Positions 44,439 to 54,650 of a stretch of 64,000 nucleotides of DNA are shown here, in pieces (the first letter of the stretch is position 1; each line of letters opens with the position of its first letter). Under the pieces are notes generated by a model. That model searched no databases and was not told the DNA's origin. It saw only the letters and a list, made by a program, of their open reading frames with translations. A program made the position numbers and the translations under genes. The stretch is from Monoplex corrugatus (Eukaryota > Mollusca > Gastropoda > Littorinimorpha > Ranellidae), in assembly GCA_030674185.1 (NCBI GenBank), contig JAPXFY010000022.1, positions 45,851,398-45,915,397 on the forward strand. Direction: 5' to 3'.

Positions 44439-46855
44439 CTTCTGATGTTACACAAACGAAAGGCGGAGATGCTGAACCTGATGAAGAGCAAGAGGAGACG
44501 TACCGCAGCCAGCGCCACCGCTACGTCCACCTCTGAAGAACTGACGGACAACACCAGCAGCAGCCTGGCAGGCAGCGCCACTGCGGTGTGTGACTCCACC
44601 AAGACAGTAGGTGACAGTGGACACCGCAATGAGAACAGCAACATCCAGACCAACAAACAAATCCTGGACCAGCTGGCCGCAATCCAGCAGGTCATGATGA
44701 CTGCCCTTTCAGCTCTGCCTCCGGCTGCCATCCAAGACACGGCTCGCATTCTGCGACAGTCTGTGGAATCGGTTGCTGCAGGGGTGAGTGAGAGGAGTAA
44801 CGCCTCCAATGTGGACATTCTGGATTTGTCCTCTTCCGGCAACAAAGAAGCGAGCGATGTCTCGGGGAAACCAGGTCAGCAGCCGCAGGCGGTTGGCCAA
44901 GCCATGCAGCTGGTGACTGGCAAGGCAGGAGATCAGCCAGACAGTTTGGAGGCAGAGACGTCCCAAAGTAGGGGGGAAACGAGTCAGGAGGAGGATGGGA
45001 ATCTCCGCCCAGCCCATCAGGCTCCCAGAGACATTACCTGCCCCCCTGCAGACCCCTCACCTTCCCCCACCCAGCTGCAGCTGCTCTCCCCCTACACCAG
45101 GCGACAGCTGCCGCTCAATGAGCCACCGGTTCCAGCCGGCAGGCACGGTCAGGATGGGGCTCCCAGGTCCGCTCACTCTCAGCCTCCTTTCCAGACGGCT
45201 GGCAGCCTGATCATACCGGCTGGAGCAAAAGCCAGTGAAGCACCAGGTAAAACGACTGGTGCTCCTCCCCGAAGTCAGAGCCGGGGGAGGAGCCAATGGT
45301 GGTGGTGGAGAAGGTCCATCAGCGAGAGAAAGAACGAACCCACAGTGTGGGAGATGTGACCAGTTTGGGGGTCACTGGCCGCAGGAGTGTCATCGACCTG
45401 ACCAACGATCATGACGACAGAGTCCACCTCATGGACAAACAGGCGCTGCTGATGCGGGGAGAGGCCTTTGCTGCCAGAGGCAGTGTGGACGGTGTGCCAG
45501 CAGACATAATGGCTGCCATGACCAGGTCTTCCAGATCTCATGAGAATGTTGCAGCCAGAGGAACTCAGCCCCAGCAGCCTGCAGTCCCTTGTAACGTCCC
45601 AGTTTTGCCAGGTGCTGGGAGGGAATTCGGATCCCTTGAGATGCCTGACTTAAGACCTCCAGGACCCAGTCCTCGAAGGAATCAGCAGACACCAGAATCA
45701 CCTCCACGACCTCCCCACGTCCCCCTGTTCCAGATTCGCCCTCATAGTCAAATGGCGAAGACAGGCCCCCAACTGGCCTATGTCATGGACACCTCCAACT
45801 CCATGATTCCAGCAAGACAGAGCAGAGAGTCGGCGCTTCATCGATTCCCTGGCCCGCAGTTCACAGAGGCCCGATCTTCCCAACAGCAGGACTCCAGACA
45901 CGTTTTCAACACTGCAGACTGTCGTCCACCAGGGATGGGTGTGCCACGCATGCCTGTAACCTCCACCATGATTATGGTGCAGGAAACGAGGCCGATGGAT
46001 GCTGCTGCTCCCTATCCAACAGGACCGCCTCCTGCAGGCGTCCGCTTTCCTGTCCCGATGCAGGACCAACCTCTGGTGTTGAGAAACCCCATGGACGACA
46101 CGCCTATGGTCGGGCAGCCTTCTAGAATGGCAGCAGGCGGAGTGGCCAAATCCATGGACGCCCCTAGCCTGACCCTTCCCGAACAACACGTACAGAAACG
46201 TCACAGGCAGCCCTCTGGTTCACTCCACCAACAACAAGAGGCAACAGCACTTCGTATCCAGCAACAGCAGCAACAGCAGCAACAACACTCGCCTTACCTT
46301 CCACCACGTCCACAACCACCACCACTACAGCAGCAGCAGCAACATATACCAATGCAGCAGCATCACTTACAGCCACAACCACAACCACAACCTCCGCCAC
46401 AGCCACACCTTCGGCCCATGTCCACCTCGCAGCACGTTCCGCACGGGCATCCAGCACCCAGATCTCATGCCCTGGTACCGGCGCCTCACCATCCACCCAC
46501 AAGACCTCCCAGCTTCGCACTTTCACCAGGAATGCCTCAATCAGGAGTACCACATTCAGGAGGAGTACCTCAGTCAGGAATTCCACATTCGACAGTGTCC
46601 CTCTCGGGTGTTCCACTCTCAGGAGTACCGCAGTCAATGGGAGCACCACACTCGGTAGCACTGCATTCAGGAATGCCTATCCCTCCTAAAGAAGTGTGCC
46701 TGACACACCAGAGTCCTCCCGGTGCAGCTCACCCTGGTGGTATGCCAGTGTCGCTGTCTTCGTCCTTTCACGGCCAGATGCCCCAGTCTAACATACCTTC
46801 TCCAGGACAGCGCTTGAGACCTCAGGACATGGACCAAATGGTCAGGACCTCACAT
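44439..46855 (+). CDS. MYND-finger protein gene, large exon with NLS, SIM-like motif, polyQ and G-V-P-x-S repeats
   Basis: Longest coding exon, between acceptor GACGTCCACAG|CTT and donor TCACAT|GTAAGT, phase 0 at both ends. It starts with the second half of the coiled coil and a basic cluster KSKRRRT (44484-44504). A predicted helical block follows (TNKQILDQLAAIQQVMM, about 44650-44700). Next comes a Ser/Glu/Pro-rich linker, then VIDLTNDHDD (45389-45418), a textbook-like SUMO-interacting motif: hydrophobic core followed by acidic residues. Later parts are Pro/Gln/Met-rich: a Q run near 46258-46290, HPQPQP-type tracts to about 46420, and a degenerate G-V/I-P-Q/H-S repeat at 46525-46680. The frame of the first 0.8 kb and that of the last 1.6 kb differ. 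They overlap at 45251-45359 and would join cleanly if the four-C run at 45267-45270 had five. A tiny intron is the alternative, but no good splice pair is seen. Confidence 0.85.
46525..46680 (+). repeat. coding minisatellite in the large exon (G-V/I-P-Q/H-S)
   Basis: About nine degenerate 15-18 bp units of GGAGTACCWCAKTCA type, coding a Gly-Val-Pro-His-Ser-like pentapeptide. Confidence 0.75.
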
Positions 46856-47206
46856 GTAAGTCCATGTTCACCTGTTTCCTGTCTATCTGTGTTTGTAGAA
46901 AAAACAGTTAACAGCCTGTTCCCTGTCTGTCTCTGTAGAGAAAAGAATAGTCAATCAAAAGGATCTCAGTTGGAAACAAATTAGATGTGTCGTCATTCTA
47001 AACGTACTAAAGAGAATCAAAATGGCCATACTGTGTTGAAAACAAATGAAATGGGTCACCACTTGCAAGCCTTCACAAGGTCTTCTTCAGGCTTTCTATG
47101 GATGTTTGCCGTGTTGGCAAAGTTCAGGACTTTATTGTTCTGATTGAGACTTATCTGCCTTTGTGTATTCACGCTTGCGGAATATCAGATATGAACGTGT
47201 AAGATT

Positions 47207-48035
47207 GTGTAAAAAGTCATTTCATAGTTCAGTGGCTTATGGATACATGAAAGCACCCAACATGTATGTAAAAAGTCATTTCATAGTTCAGTGGCTTATG
47301 GATACATGAAAGCACCCAACATGTATGTAAAAAGTCATTTCATAGTTCAGTGGCTTATGGATACATGAAACACACCCAACATGTATGTAAAAAGTCATTT
47401 CATAGTTCAGTGGCTTATGGATACATGAAAGCACCCAACATGTATGTAAAAAGTCATTTCATAGTTCAGTGGCTTATGGATACATGAAAACACCCAACAT
47501 GTATGTAAAAAGTCATTTCATAGTTCAGTGGCTTATGGATACATGAAAGCACCCAACATGTATGTAAAAAGTCATTTCATAGTTCAGTGGCTTATGGATA
47601 CATGAAAACACCCAACATGTATGTAAAAAGTCATTTCATAGTTCAGTGGCTTATGGATACATGAAAGCACCCAACATGTATGTAAAAAGTCATTTCATAG
47701 TTCAGTGGCTTATGGATACATGAAAACACCCAACATGTATGTAAAAAGTCATTTCATAGTTCAGTGGCTTATGGATACATGAAAGCACCCAACATGTATG
47801 TAAAAAGTCATTTCATAGTTCAATGGCTTATGGATACATGAAAACACCCAACATGTATGTAAAAAGTCATTTCATAGTTCAATGGCTTATGGATACATCA
47901 AAACACCCAACATGTATGTAAAAAGTCATTTCATAGTTCAGTGGCTTATGGATACATGAAAACACCCAACATGTATGTAAAAAGTCATTTCATAGTTCAG
48001 TGGCTTATGGATACATCAAAACACCCAACATGTAC
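47207..48035. repeat. 59-bp tandem repeat in the intron before the 50287 exon
   Basis: Fourteen copies of GTAAAAAGTCATTTCATAGT, continuing through GGCTTATGGATACATGAAA and CACCCAACATGTAT, with period 59 (one unit of 60). Very homogeneous. The stretch 48035-48590 after it holds AT-rich sequence with a TA tract at 48352-48388. Confidence 0.97.
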
Positions 48036-48589
48036 GCCCATGTACAACATCGCGGAACGGGGTCAGCCCCTAAAGCTTGAGTTCTCCGTAATCCTCTAAA
48101 AGATGTCTGATTTTGTGCAATGCCTTTTGAATCGAAATGAGTCTGGAATTTAGCACGATGCAAGAAAAATGTATATTAATAGTAATAAAAGTATTAACAT
48201 GTCTTCTGTACATTTCCATTGTTTTTGTATGCATCGGAACTTGTACGTTTTCGCACTTTCTGTAGGAAAGAATAGAAATACGAGTTTGTAACTTTAAATA
48301 ACAAAATAGAATATTAAGTACGTCTCTCACTTTAAATAACAATACATATAATGATATATATATACATAATGTATATATATATATATACATAGAGAGAGAG
48401 AGGCAGAGAGAGACACACACAGAGAGACAGAGAGAGAGGTAAAGTGTGTCTTTTATGTTATTCGTTTGCGTGCAACCTCAAGGCAGGCAAAATTCCCAAG
48501 TGTGAACTAAAGTCTTTACTGTGAAATGCCTGTGAGGCGTCTTGTCCTCGTCTTGACCTTGACCTCCTCTGTATAGACACATGTGGGTA

Positions 48590-48755
48590 GGTATTCACTC
48601 TGTTTCAAAAAACACCAGTGGCCCATCTGAAGACCGAACCCACGGCCCCTGATGAACTGAGCTAACAGGGTCATGTTTTTTCGTGGTTGTCTGGCTCAGC
48701 TGGTCTGTCCTTGTATTGGGGATCTGATGTCTTTGAGTTCAATCCCAGCCTTCAA
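48590..48755. mobile_element. two tRNA-like SINE heads in opposite orientation
   Basis: Minus strand 48672-48610: CTGTTAGCTCAGTTCATCAG and GTGGGTTCGGTCTT. Plus strand 48683-48755: TCTGGCTCAGCTGGTCTG and TTTGAGTTCAATCCCAG. Both pairs resemble tRNA A and B boxes. They meet near 48675. Confidence 0.5.
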
Positions 48756-48966
48756 CATAAAGGCTGGCCTGTTGGCTGTCCGTCTCCATGTTTCCGGTCA
48801 TTCAGATGACGTCAGTTTTGTGTCAGAGATCTCCCTCCCTTCCTCCCCACGTCCATTTCAACACCCTGTCAGCGTCTAGGGTCTTGTGTAGGTTTTGTGG
48901 GAGTCAGCTTGATTTGGGTGGAGCGCATATGGGACTATCCCAAGTTTGATGAATCCCTCTTGAACA

Positions 48967-49512
48967 TCATCATGTGCCATGGCGTTGGCGATCATGGCCC
49001 TCCATACAAATCTGTCTTTTGTCGCTGCAAGTATGTCCCCACCCACTGTGCAGGAAGAGAATTCTTGAATGTTATATAGAACCGATAATGTTGTACGGTT
49101 GTGAGGCGTGGACAGTCAGCACGCAAAGCCAGAACAAGATTGAGGCAGCCGAGATGTGGTTTCTAAGAAGAATGTTGAGAGTTCCATGGACAGCAGAGAA
49201 AACAAACGAGACAGTCTTGATGGAGGCAGACACAAGAAGATGATTGATATGGAAGACTAGGAAAGGACAGGCAAAATTTATAGGCCATTTTATGAGGAAA
49301 GGGGAATTGGAGCACCTGGTCACAACAGGAAAGCTGGAGGGAAGGAGAGCTCCGGGTAGACCCAGGGAAAAGATATTGGACAGACTTGCAGAGTGGTTGA
49401 GGACAAAGACTGAAGAGGATGGAGGAGGTGCTTGAGTCAACAAGGGATAGAAACAGATGGAAGGCCATGATCGCCAACGCCATGTGGCAAGGCACTTGAT
49501 GATGATGATGAT
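48967..49512 (+). pseudogene. composite non-LTR retrotransposon fragment
   Basis: 48967-49045 is the 3' end in minus orientation. From about 49050 the same element runs on the plus strand (LECYIEPIMLYGCEAWTV, AAEMWFLRRMLRVPWT) with a stop/frameshift near 49243, ending in a GATGATGATG tail at 49498-49516. Confidence 0.82.
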
Positions 49513-49514
49513 GA

Positions 49515-49795
49515 TGACTCTGCAAAACTGTCGAGAATTTTCTCCATGGGTCTACCTGGTGCTCGTTTACCTCTAGCTTTCCTGTTGTGACTAGGTGCTT
49601 AAATTTCTCTTGTCTCATAAAATGTCCTAAAAATATTGATTGACTTTCCCTATTCTTCTACATCAATATTGTTGTTTGTCGTGTGCTACTTTCGAGGTTG
49701 TCTCGTTTGTTTTCTTTGCTGTGGATGGAACTCTCAACATTCTTCTTAGAAACCACATTTCAGGTGCCTTGGTCTTGTTCTGACTTTGCGTGTAG
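49515..49795 (-). pseudogene. non-LTR retrotransposon fragment, diverged
   Basis: Minus-strand copy of the same region (CATTTTATGAGACAAGAG, TCCATCCACAGCAAAGAAAA) with many changes. It starts directly at the tail of the preceding plus-strand copy. Confidence 0.75.
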
Positions 49796-49902
49796 GTTGT
49801 AAACAGGAGCAATCCGTTTCGAACAAACTCCAAGCTTACAATGTACACTCAGTTTGTATCTGTATATGGACATTTTCATTCTTTCGTAGGTGTGTGTACT
49901 TA

Positions 49903-50180
49903 GATCATCATCATCATCATCATCATCATCAGGTGCCTTGCCAAATGGCGTTGGCGATCATGGTCTTCCATCTGTTTCTATCTCTTGTTGTCTCAAGCAT
50001 CTCTTCCACCCTCTTTGTCCTCAGCCAATCTGCAAGTCCGTCCAATATCTTCTCCCAGGGTCTACCTGGTGCTCTCTTCCTCCAGCTTTCCTGTTGTGAC
50101 CAGGTGTTCCAATTCCCCTTTCCTCATAAAATGGCCCACAAATGTTGCCTGTCTTTTCCTAATCTTCCTTATGAATGATC
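49903..50180 (-). pseudogene. non-LTR retrotransposon 3' end with (GAT)n tail
   Basis: The (ATC)n tract at 49904-49931 is the tail. The minus-strand body gives PGREKILDGL-like and GHFMRKGELEHLV-like words. It ends about 105 bp upstream of the MYND exon acceptor. Confidence 0.82.
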
Positions 50181-50286
50181 TTTTGTCGTGTACTTAGAAC
50201 TGGGGAAAAAGTCTTATCACAGAGTGAGCCTCCACTATTTACTCTAACAATGAATCCGCCCCCTCCCTCTTTGTTGTCGTTATCAG

Positions 50287-50751
50287 ATGCAAGTAGCAGG
50301 ACGACCTCCCTTCTTGAGCAGCTCAGGGCCAATGCCCCAGCCCATGGATTCTTCCAACAGGACCAGAGGAGGAGGGAACGCTCCCCCGTACCCTTCCCCT
50401 CCCCAACGGTTCCCCATCCCTCCCGGTCATCACCCTCACCCCCACGGAGCACGGCCACCCATGCCCCAGAGGACCAGGGAAGAGAAGTCGGCTCCATCTC
50501 CGCAGAGTCTGAGAACACCACCACAGCCACATCCACAAGCACATCCACATTCACAGCCACATCCTCAGCCACAACCACAACCACAGCCGCAGCCGCTGCA
50601 TCCAGGAGCGATGAGCATGCCGATACCACAGCAGCAGCTGCTGCCACCAAACCGGAGGAAGCTGGAGGGAATGTGTGAGCTGTGTGGAGCATCGTCCATG
50701 TACTTGTGTTCCATGTGTCGGACTGTGTGGTACTGCAGCCAGCAGTGTCAG
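50287..50751 (+). CDS. MYND-finger protein gene, exon with first part of the MYND zinc finger
   Basis: Coding exon between acceptor TTGTCGTTATCAG|ATG and donor TGTCAG|GTGAGT, phase 0 at both ends. The first 120 residues continue the disordered Pro/His/Gln-rich region (PHPHGARPP, QPQPQPQPQP). The last 26 residues begin a MYND finger at 50674: CELC, seven residues, CSMC, five residues, WYC, three residues, C. This supplies six of the eight zinc ligands; the last two come from the final exon. MYND fingers bind proline-rich partner peptides in chromatin and signalling regulators (family knowledge). The finger is most like those with the CxLC start and WYCSxxCQ core, but I cannot assign an orthologue. 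Confidence 0.92.
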
Positions 50752-50759
50752 GTGAGTGT

Positions 50760-51240
50760 GTGTGTGTGGGGGGGGGTGTCTTTGTGAGTGTGTGTGTGTC
50801 TGTGTGTGTGTAGGGGATGGATGTGTTGTGTGTGTGTGTCTGTGAGTATTTGTGTGTGTGTCTGTGAATGTGTGTATGTCTGTGAGTGTGTGTATCTGTG
50901 TCTGTGAGTGTTCGCGTGTGTCTGTGAATGTGTTTCTGTGTCTGTGAGTGTGTGTCTGTAAGTGTGTGTATGTGTGTGAGTGTGTGTCTGTGGACGCGTG
51001 TGTTTGTGGCTGTGTGTGTGAGTCACTGAGTGTGTGTCTGTAAATGTGTGTGTGTCTGTGAGTGTGTATGTGCCTGTAAATGTGTCTATGAGTGTGTGTG
51101 TGTGTGTGTGACTGTACGTGTGTGTCTGTGAGTGTATGTGTGTGTCTGTGAATATGTTTGTGTGTATCTGTGAATGTGTGTTTTGTGTCTGTAGTGTGTG
51201 TTTGTCTGTGAATGTGTGTGTTGTCTGTCTGTCTGTCTGT
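50760..51240. repeat. (GT)n and degenerate TGTCTGTGAGTGTG repeat
   Basis: Begins immediately after the donor of the 50751 exon. Units of 14-24 bp. The stretch 51240-51640 is low-copy intron sequence. Confidence 0.92.
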
Positions 51241-51629
51241 GGATATGTGGAGGAGGATGTTCTCTGCGCGTAAGTTGTGTTTTGACAACCGCTTTGTATT
51301 CTGTTCTGTGCGTCAGTCTGTCTGCAGTGTTGATAATGTATTTATAGAATGTCTTTTCCTTGCTTCTTTTTATGCCTTGTTTCTGTGTCACTGCCCCGTT
51401 CCACTTATTTCGTCACTGTGTCCAGCTGCTCACTAATCTACTGAGGCAGAGGTTACTGTGTGGTTTGGTTCGTTTATTCCTTTATTTGATTTTACCTTAT
51501 CGTTGAATGGTGGTGTCCCCATTGTCCAGAAAGTCGTCTTTGACGGTGTCGATGTCTGCCTTAAGTCGCAGATGAATTGATTGATCGCTTGTCAGGAACA
51601 AGCAGTTGGTTTTTGTTGTTCCTGTACTT

Positions 51630-54470
51630 TGGTGTGTGATGATTTGGGATGGTGTGTGATGATTTGGGATGGTGTGTGATGATTTGGGATCGTGTGTGAT
51701 GATTTGATTTCTTTCCATCTGTTTCATGTTCTTGTATCTCTTTTTCATGTTTATGTATCTCTGTTTCATTTTTGTATCTCTCTCTGTTTCATTTTTGTAT
51801 CTCTCTCTGTTTCATTTTTGTATCTCTGTTTCATGTTTATGTATCTCTGTTTCATGTTTTTGTATCTCTTTGTTTCATGTTTTTGTATCTCTTTGTTTCA
51901 TGTTTTTGTATCTCTTTGTTTCATGTTTTTGTATCTCTGTTTCATGTTTTTGTATCTTTGTTTCATGTTTTTGTCTCTGTTTCATGTTTTTGTATCTCTT
52001 TGTTTCATGTTTTTGTGTCTCTGTTTCATGTTTTTGTATCTCTTTGTTTCATTTTTTTGTGTCTCTGTTTCATGTTTTTGTATCTCTGTTTCATGTTTTT
52101 GTATCTCTTTGTTTCATGTTTTTGTGTCTCTGTTTCATGTTTTTGTATCTCTTTGTTTCATGTTTTTGTATCTCTTTGTTTCATGTTTTTGTATCTCTTT
52201 GTTTCATGTTTTTGTATCTCTTTGTTTCATGTTTTTGTATCTCTTTGTTTCATGTTTTTGTATCTCTCTGTTTCATGTTTTTGTATCTCTTTGTTTCATG
52301 TTTTTGTATCTCTCTGTTTCATGTTTTGTATCTCTTTGTTTCATGTTTTTGTATCTCTCTGTTTCATGTTTTGTTTCTCTTTGTTTCATGTTTTTGTGTC
52401 TCTGTTTCATGTTTTGTATCTCTTTGTTTCATATTTTTGTATCTCTTTGTTTCATAGTTCTGTATCTCTCTCTGTTTCATAGTTCTGTATCTCTCTATGT
52501 TTCATAGTTCTGTATCTCTGTTTCATAGTTCTGTATCTCTGTTTCATAGTTATGTATCTCTCTCTGTTTCATAGTTATGTATCTCTCTCTGTTTCATAGT
52601 TCTGTATCTCTCTCTGTTTCATAGTTCTGTATCTCTGTTTCATAGTTCTGTATCTCTCTCTGTTTCATAGTTCTGTATCTCTCTCTGTTTCATAGATCTG
52701 TATCTCTCTCTGTTTCATAGTTCTGTATCTCTGTTTCATAGTTCTGTATCTCTCTCTGTTTCATAGATCTGTATCTCTCTGTTTCATAGATCTGTATCTC
52801 TCTGTTTCATAGTTCTGTATCTCTCTCTGTTTCACAGTTCTGTATCTCTCTCTGTTTCATAGTTCTGTATTTCTCTCTGTTTCATAGTTCTGTATCTCTC
52901 TGTTTCATAGATCTGTATTTCTCTCTGTTTCATAGTTCTGTATCTCTCTGTTTCATAGATCTGTATCTCTCTCTGTTTCATAGATCTGTATTTCTCTCTG
53001 TTTCATAGATCTGTATCTCTCTGTTTCATAGATCTGTATCTCTCTGTTTCATAGTTCTGTATCTCTCTGTTTCATAGATCTGAATCTCTCTGTTTCATGT
53101 TTTGTATCTCTCTGTTTTATGTTTTTGTGTCTCTCTCTGTTTCATGTTTTTTTTGTCTCTGTTTCATGTTTTTGTGTCTCTGTTTCATGTTTTTGTGTCT
53201 CTGTTTCATGTTTTTGTGTCTCTGTTTCATGTTTTTGTGTCTCTGTTTTATGTTTTTGTGTCTCTGTTTCATGTTTTTTTTGTCTCTGTTTCATGTTTTT
53301 GTGTCTCTGTTTCATGTTTTTGTGTCTCTGTTTTATGTTTTTGTGTCTCTGTTTCATGTTTTTGTGTCTCTGTTTCATGTTTTTGTGTCTCTGTTTCATG
53401 TTTTTGTGTCTCTGTTTTATGTTTTTGTGTCTCTGTTTCATGTTTTTGTGTCTCTGTTTTATGTTTTTGTGTCTCTGTTTCATGTTTTTGTGTCTCTGTT
53501 TCATGTTTTTGTATCTCTGTTTTATGTTTTTTGTCTCTCTCTCTGTTTCATGTTTTTGTGTCTCTGTTTCATGTTTTTGTGTCTCTGTTTCATGTTTTTG
53601 TGTCTCTGTTTCATGTTTTTGTGTCTCTGTTTTATGTTTTTGTGTCTCTGTTTCATGTTTTTGTGTCTCTGTTTTATGTTTTTGTGTCTCTGTTTCATGT
53701 TTTTGTGTCTCTGTTTTTATGTTTTTTGTGTCTCTGTTTCATGTTTTTGTGTCTCTGTTTCATGTTTTTGTATCTCTCTCTGTTTCATGTTTTTGTATCA
53801 CTGTTTCATGTTTTTGTGTCTCTGTTTCATGTTTTTGTGTCACTGTTTCATGTTTTTGTATCACTGTTTCATGTTTTTGTATCACTGTTTCATGTTTTTG
53901 TGTCACTGTTTCATGTTTTTGTGTCTCTGTTTCATGTTTTTGTATCTCTCTGTTTCATGTTTTTGTATCACTGTTTCATGTTTTTGTATCTCTGTTTCAT
54001 GTTTTTGTGTCTGTTTCATGTTTTTGTGTCTCTGTTTCATGTTTTTGTGTCTCTGTTTTATGTTTTTGTATCACTGTTTCATGTTTTTGTGTCTCTGTTT
54101 CATGTTTTTGTGTCTCTGTTTTATGTTTTTGTGTCTCTGTTTCATGTTTTTGTATCTCTCTGTTTCATGTTTTTGTATCACTGTTTCATGTTTTTGTATC
54201 TCTGTTTCATGTTTTTGTGTCTGTTTCATGTTTTTGTGTCTCTGTTTCATGTTTTTGTGTCTCTGTTTCATGTTTTTGTGTCTCTCTCTGTTTCATGTTT
54301 TTGTGTCTCTGTTTCATGTTTTTGTATCTCTCTCTGTTTCATGTTTTTGTATCTCTCTGTTTCATGTTTTAGTGTCTCTCTCTGTTTCATGTTCTTGTAT
54401 CTCTCTCTGTTTCATGTTTTTGTATCTCTCTGTTTCATGTTTTAGTATCTCTTTTTCATGTTCTTGTTGC
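51630..54470. repeat. 21-bp and 23/25-bp minisatellite filling the last intron
   Basis: A short TGTGTGATGATTTGGGATGG repeat (51630-51705), then TTTCATGTTTTTGTATCTCT units of 19-25 bp to 52440, then a TTTCATAGTTCTGTATCTCT block with an AGATCTG variant (52440-53090), then 21-bp TTTCATGTTTTTGTGTCTCTG units to 54470. The 21-bp unit keeps all three plus frames open (FHVFVSL, MFLCLCF, CFCVSVS), so long open frames here are not genes. Confidence 0.97.
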
Positions 54471-54602
54471 ATGTCTCACTTTCTCTGGTGAGTTTTGGAT
54501 CCGTTCTCTGTGTTATCTCATGGACCTGTATCAGTTGATATCGTGTCAGTAGATCGTTCCTCTTCTCTCCTTATTCATTATCTTTTTTTCTTTTTTTTTC
54601 AG

Positions 54603-54650
54603 ACGGCTCATTGGAGGACTCACTCCAGTGTATGCAAACCCAAATCTTGA
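54603..54650 (+). CDS. MYND-finger protein gene, last coding exon with finger C-terminus and stop
   Basis: Terminal coding exon after a strong pyrimidine tract and acceptor TTTTTTTTTCAG. Read in phase 0 it gives TAHWRTHSSVCKPKS followed by TGA (54648-54650). The residues H (54621-54623) and C (54633-54635) sit exactly where a MYND finger needs its last two zinc ligands (C-x7-H-x3-C relative to the last Cys of the previous exon). The exon therefore completes the domain and puts it at the extreme C-terminus of the protein. The finger is interrupted by a 3.85 kb intron consisting mostly of minisatellite. This exact fit is the strongest evidence for the whole gene model. Confidence 0.92.
   Translation, partial: TAHWRTHSSVCKPKS

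Noticed and set aside
53097..54491. Three overlapping open frames of over 400 codons (FHVFVSL-type)
   Set aside because: All three plus frames are open because the 21-bp unit lacks stops. There is no start context or splice logic.
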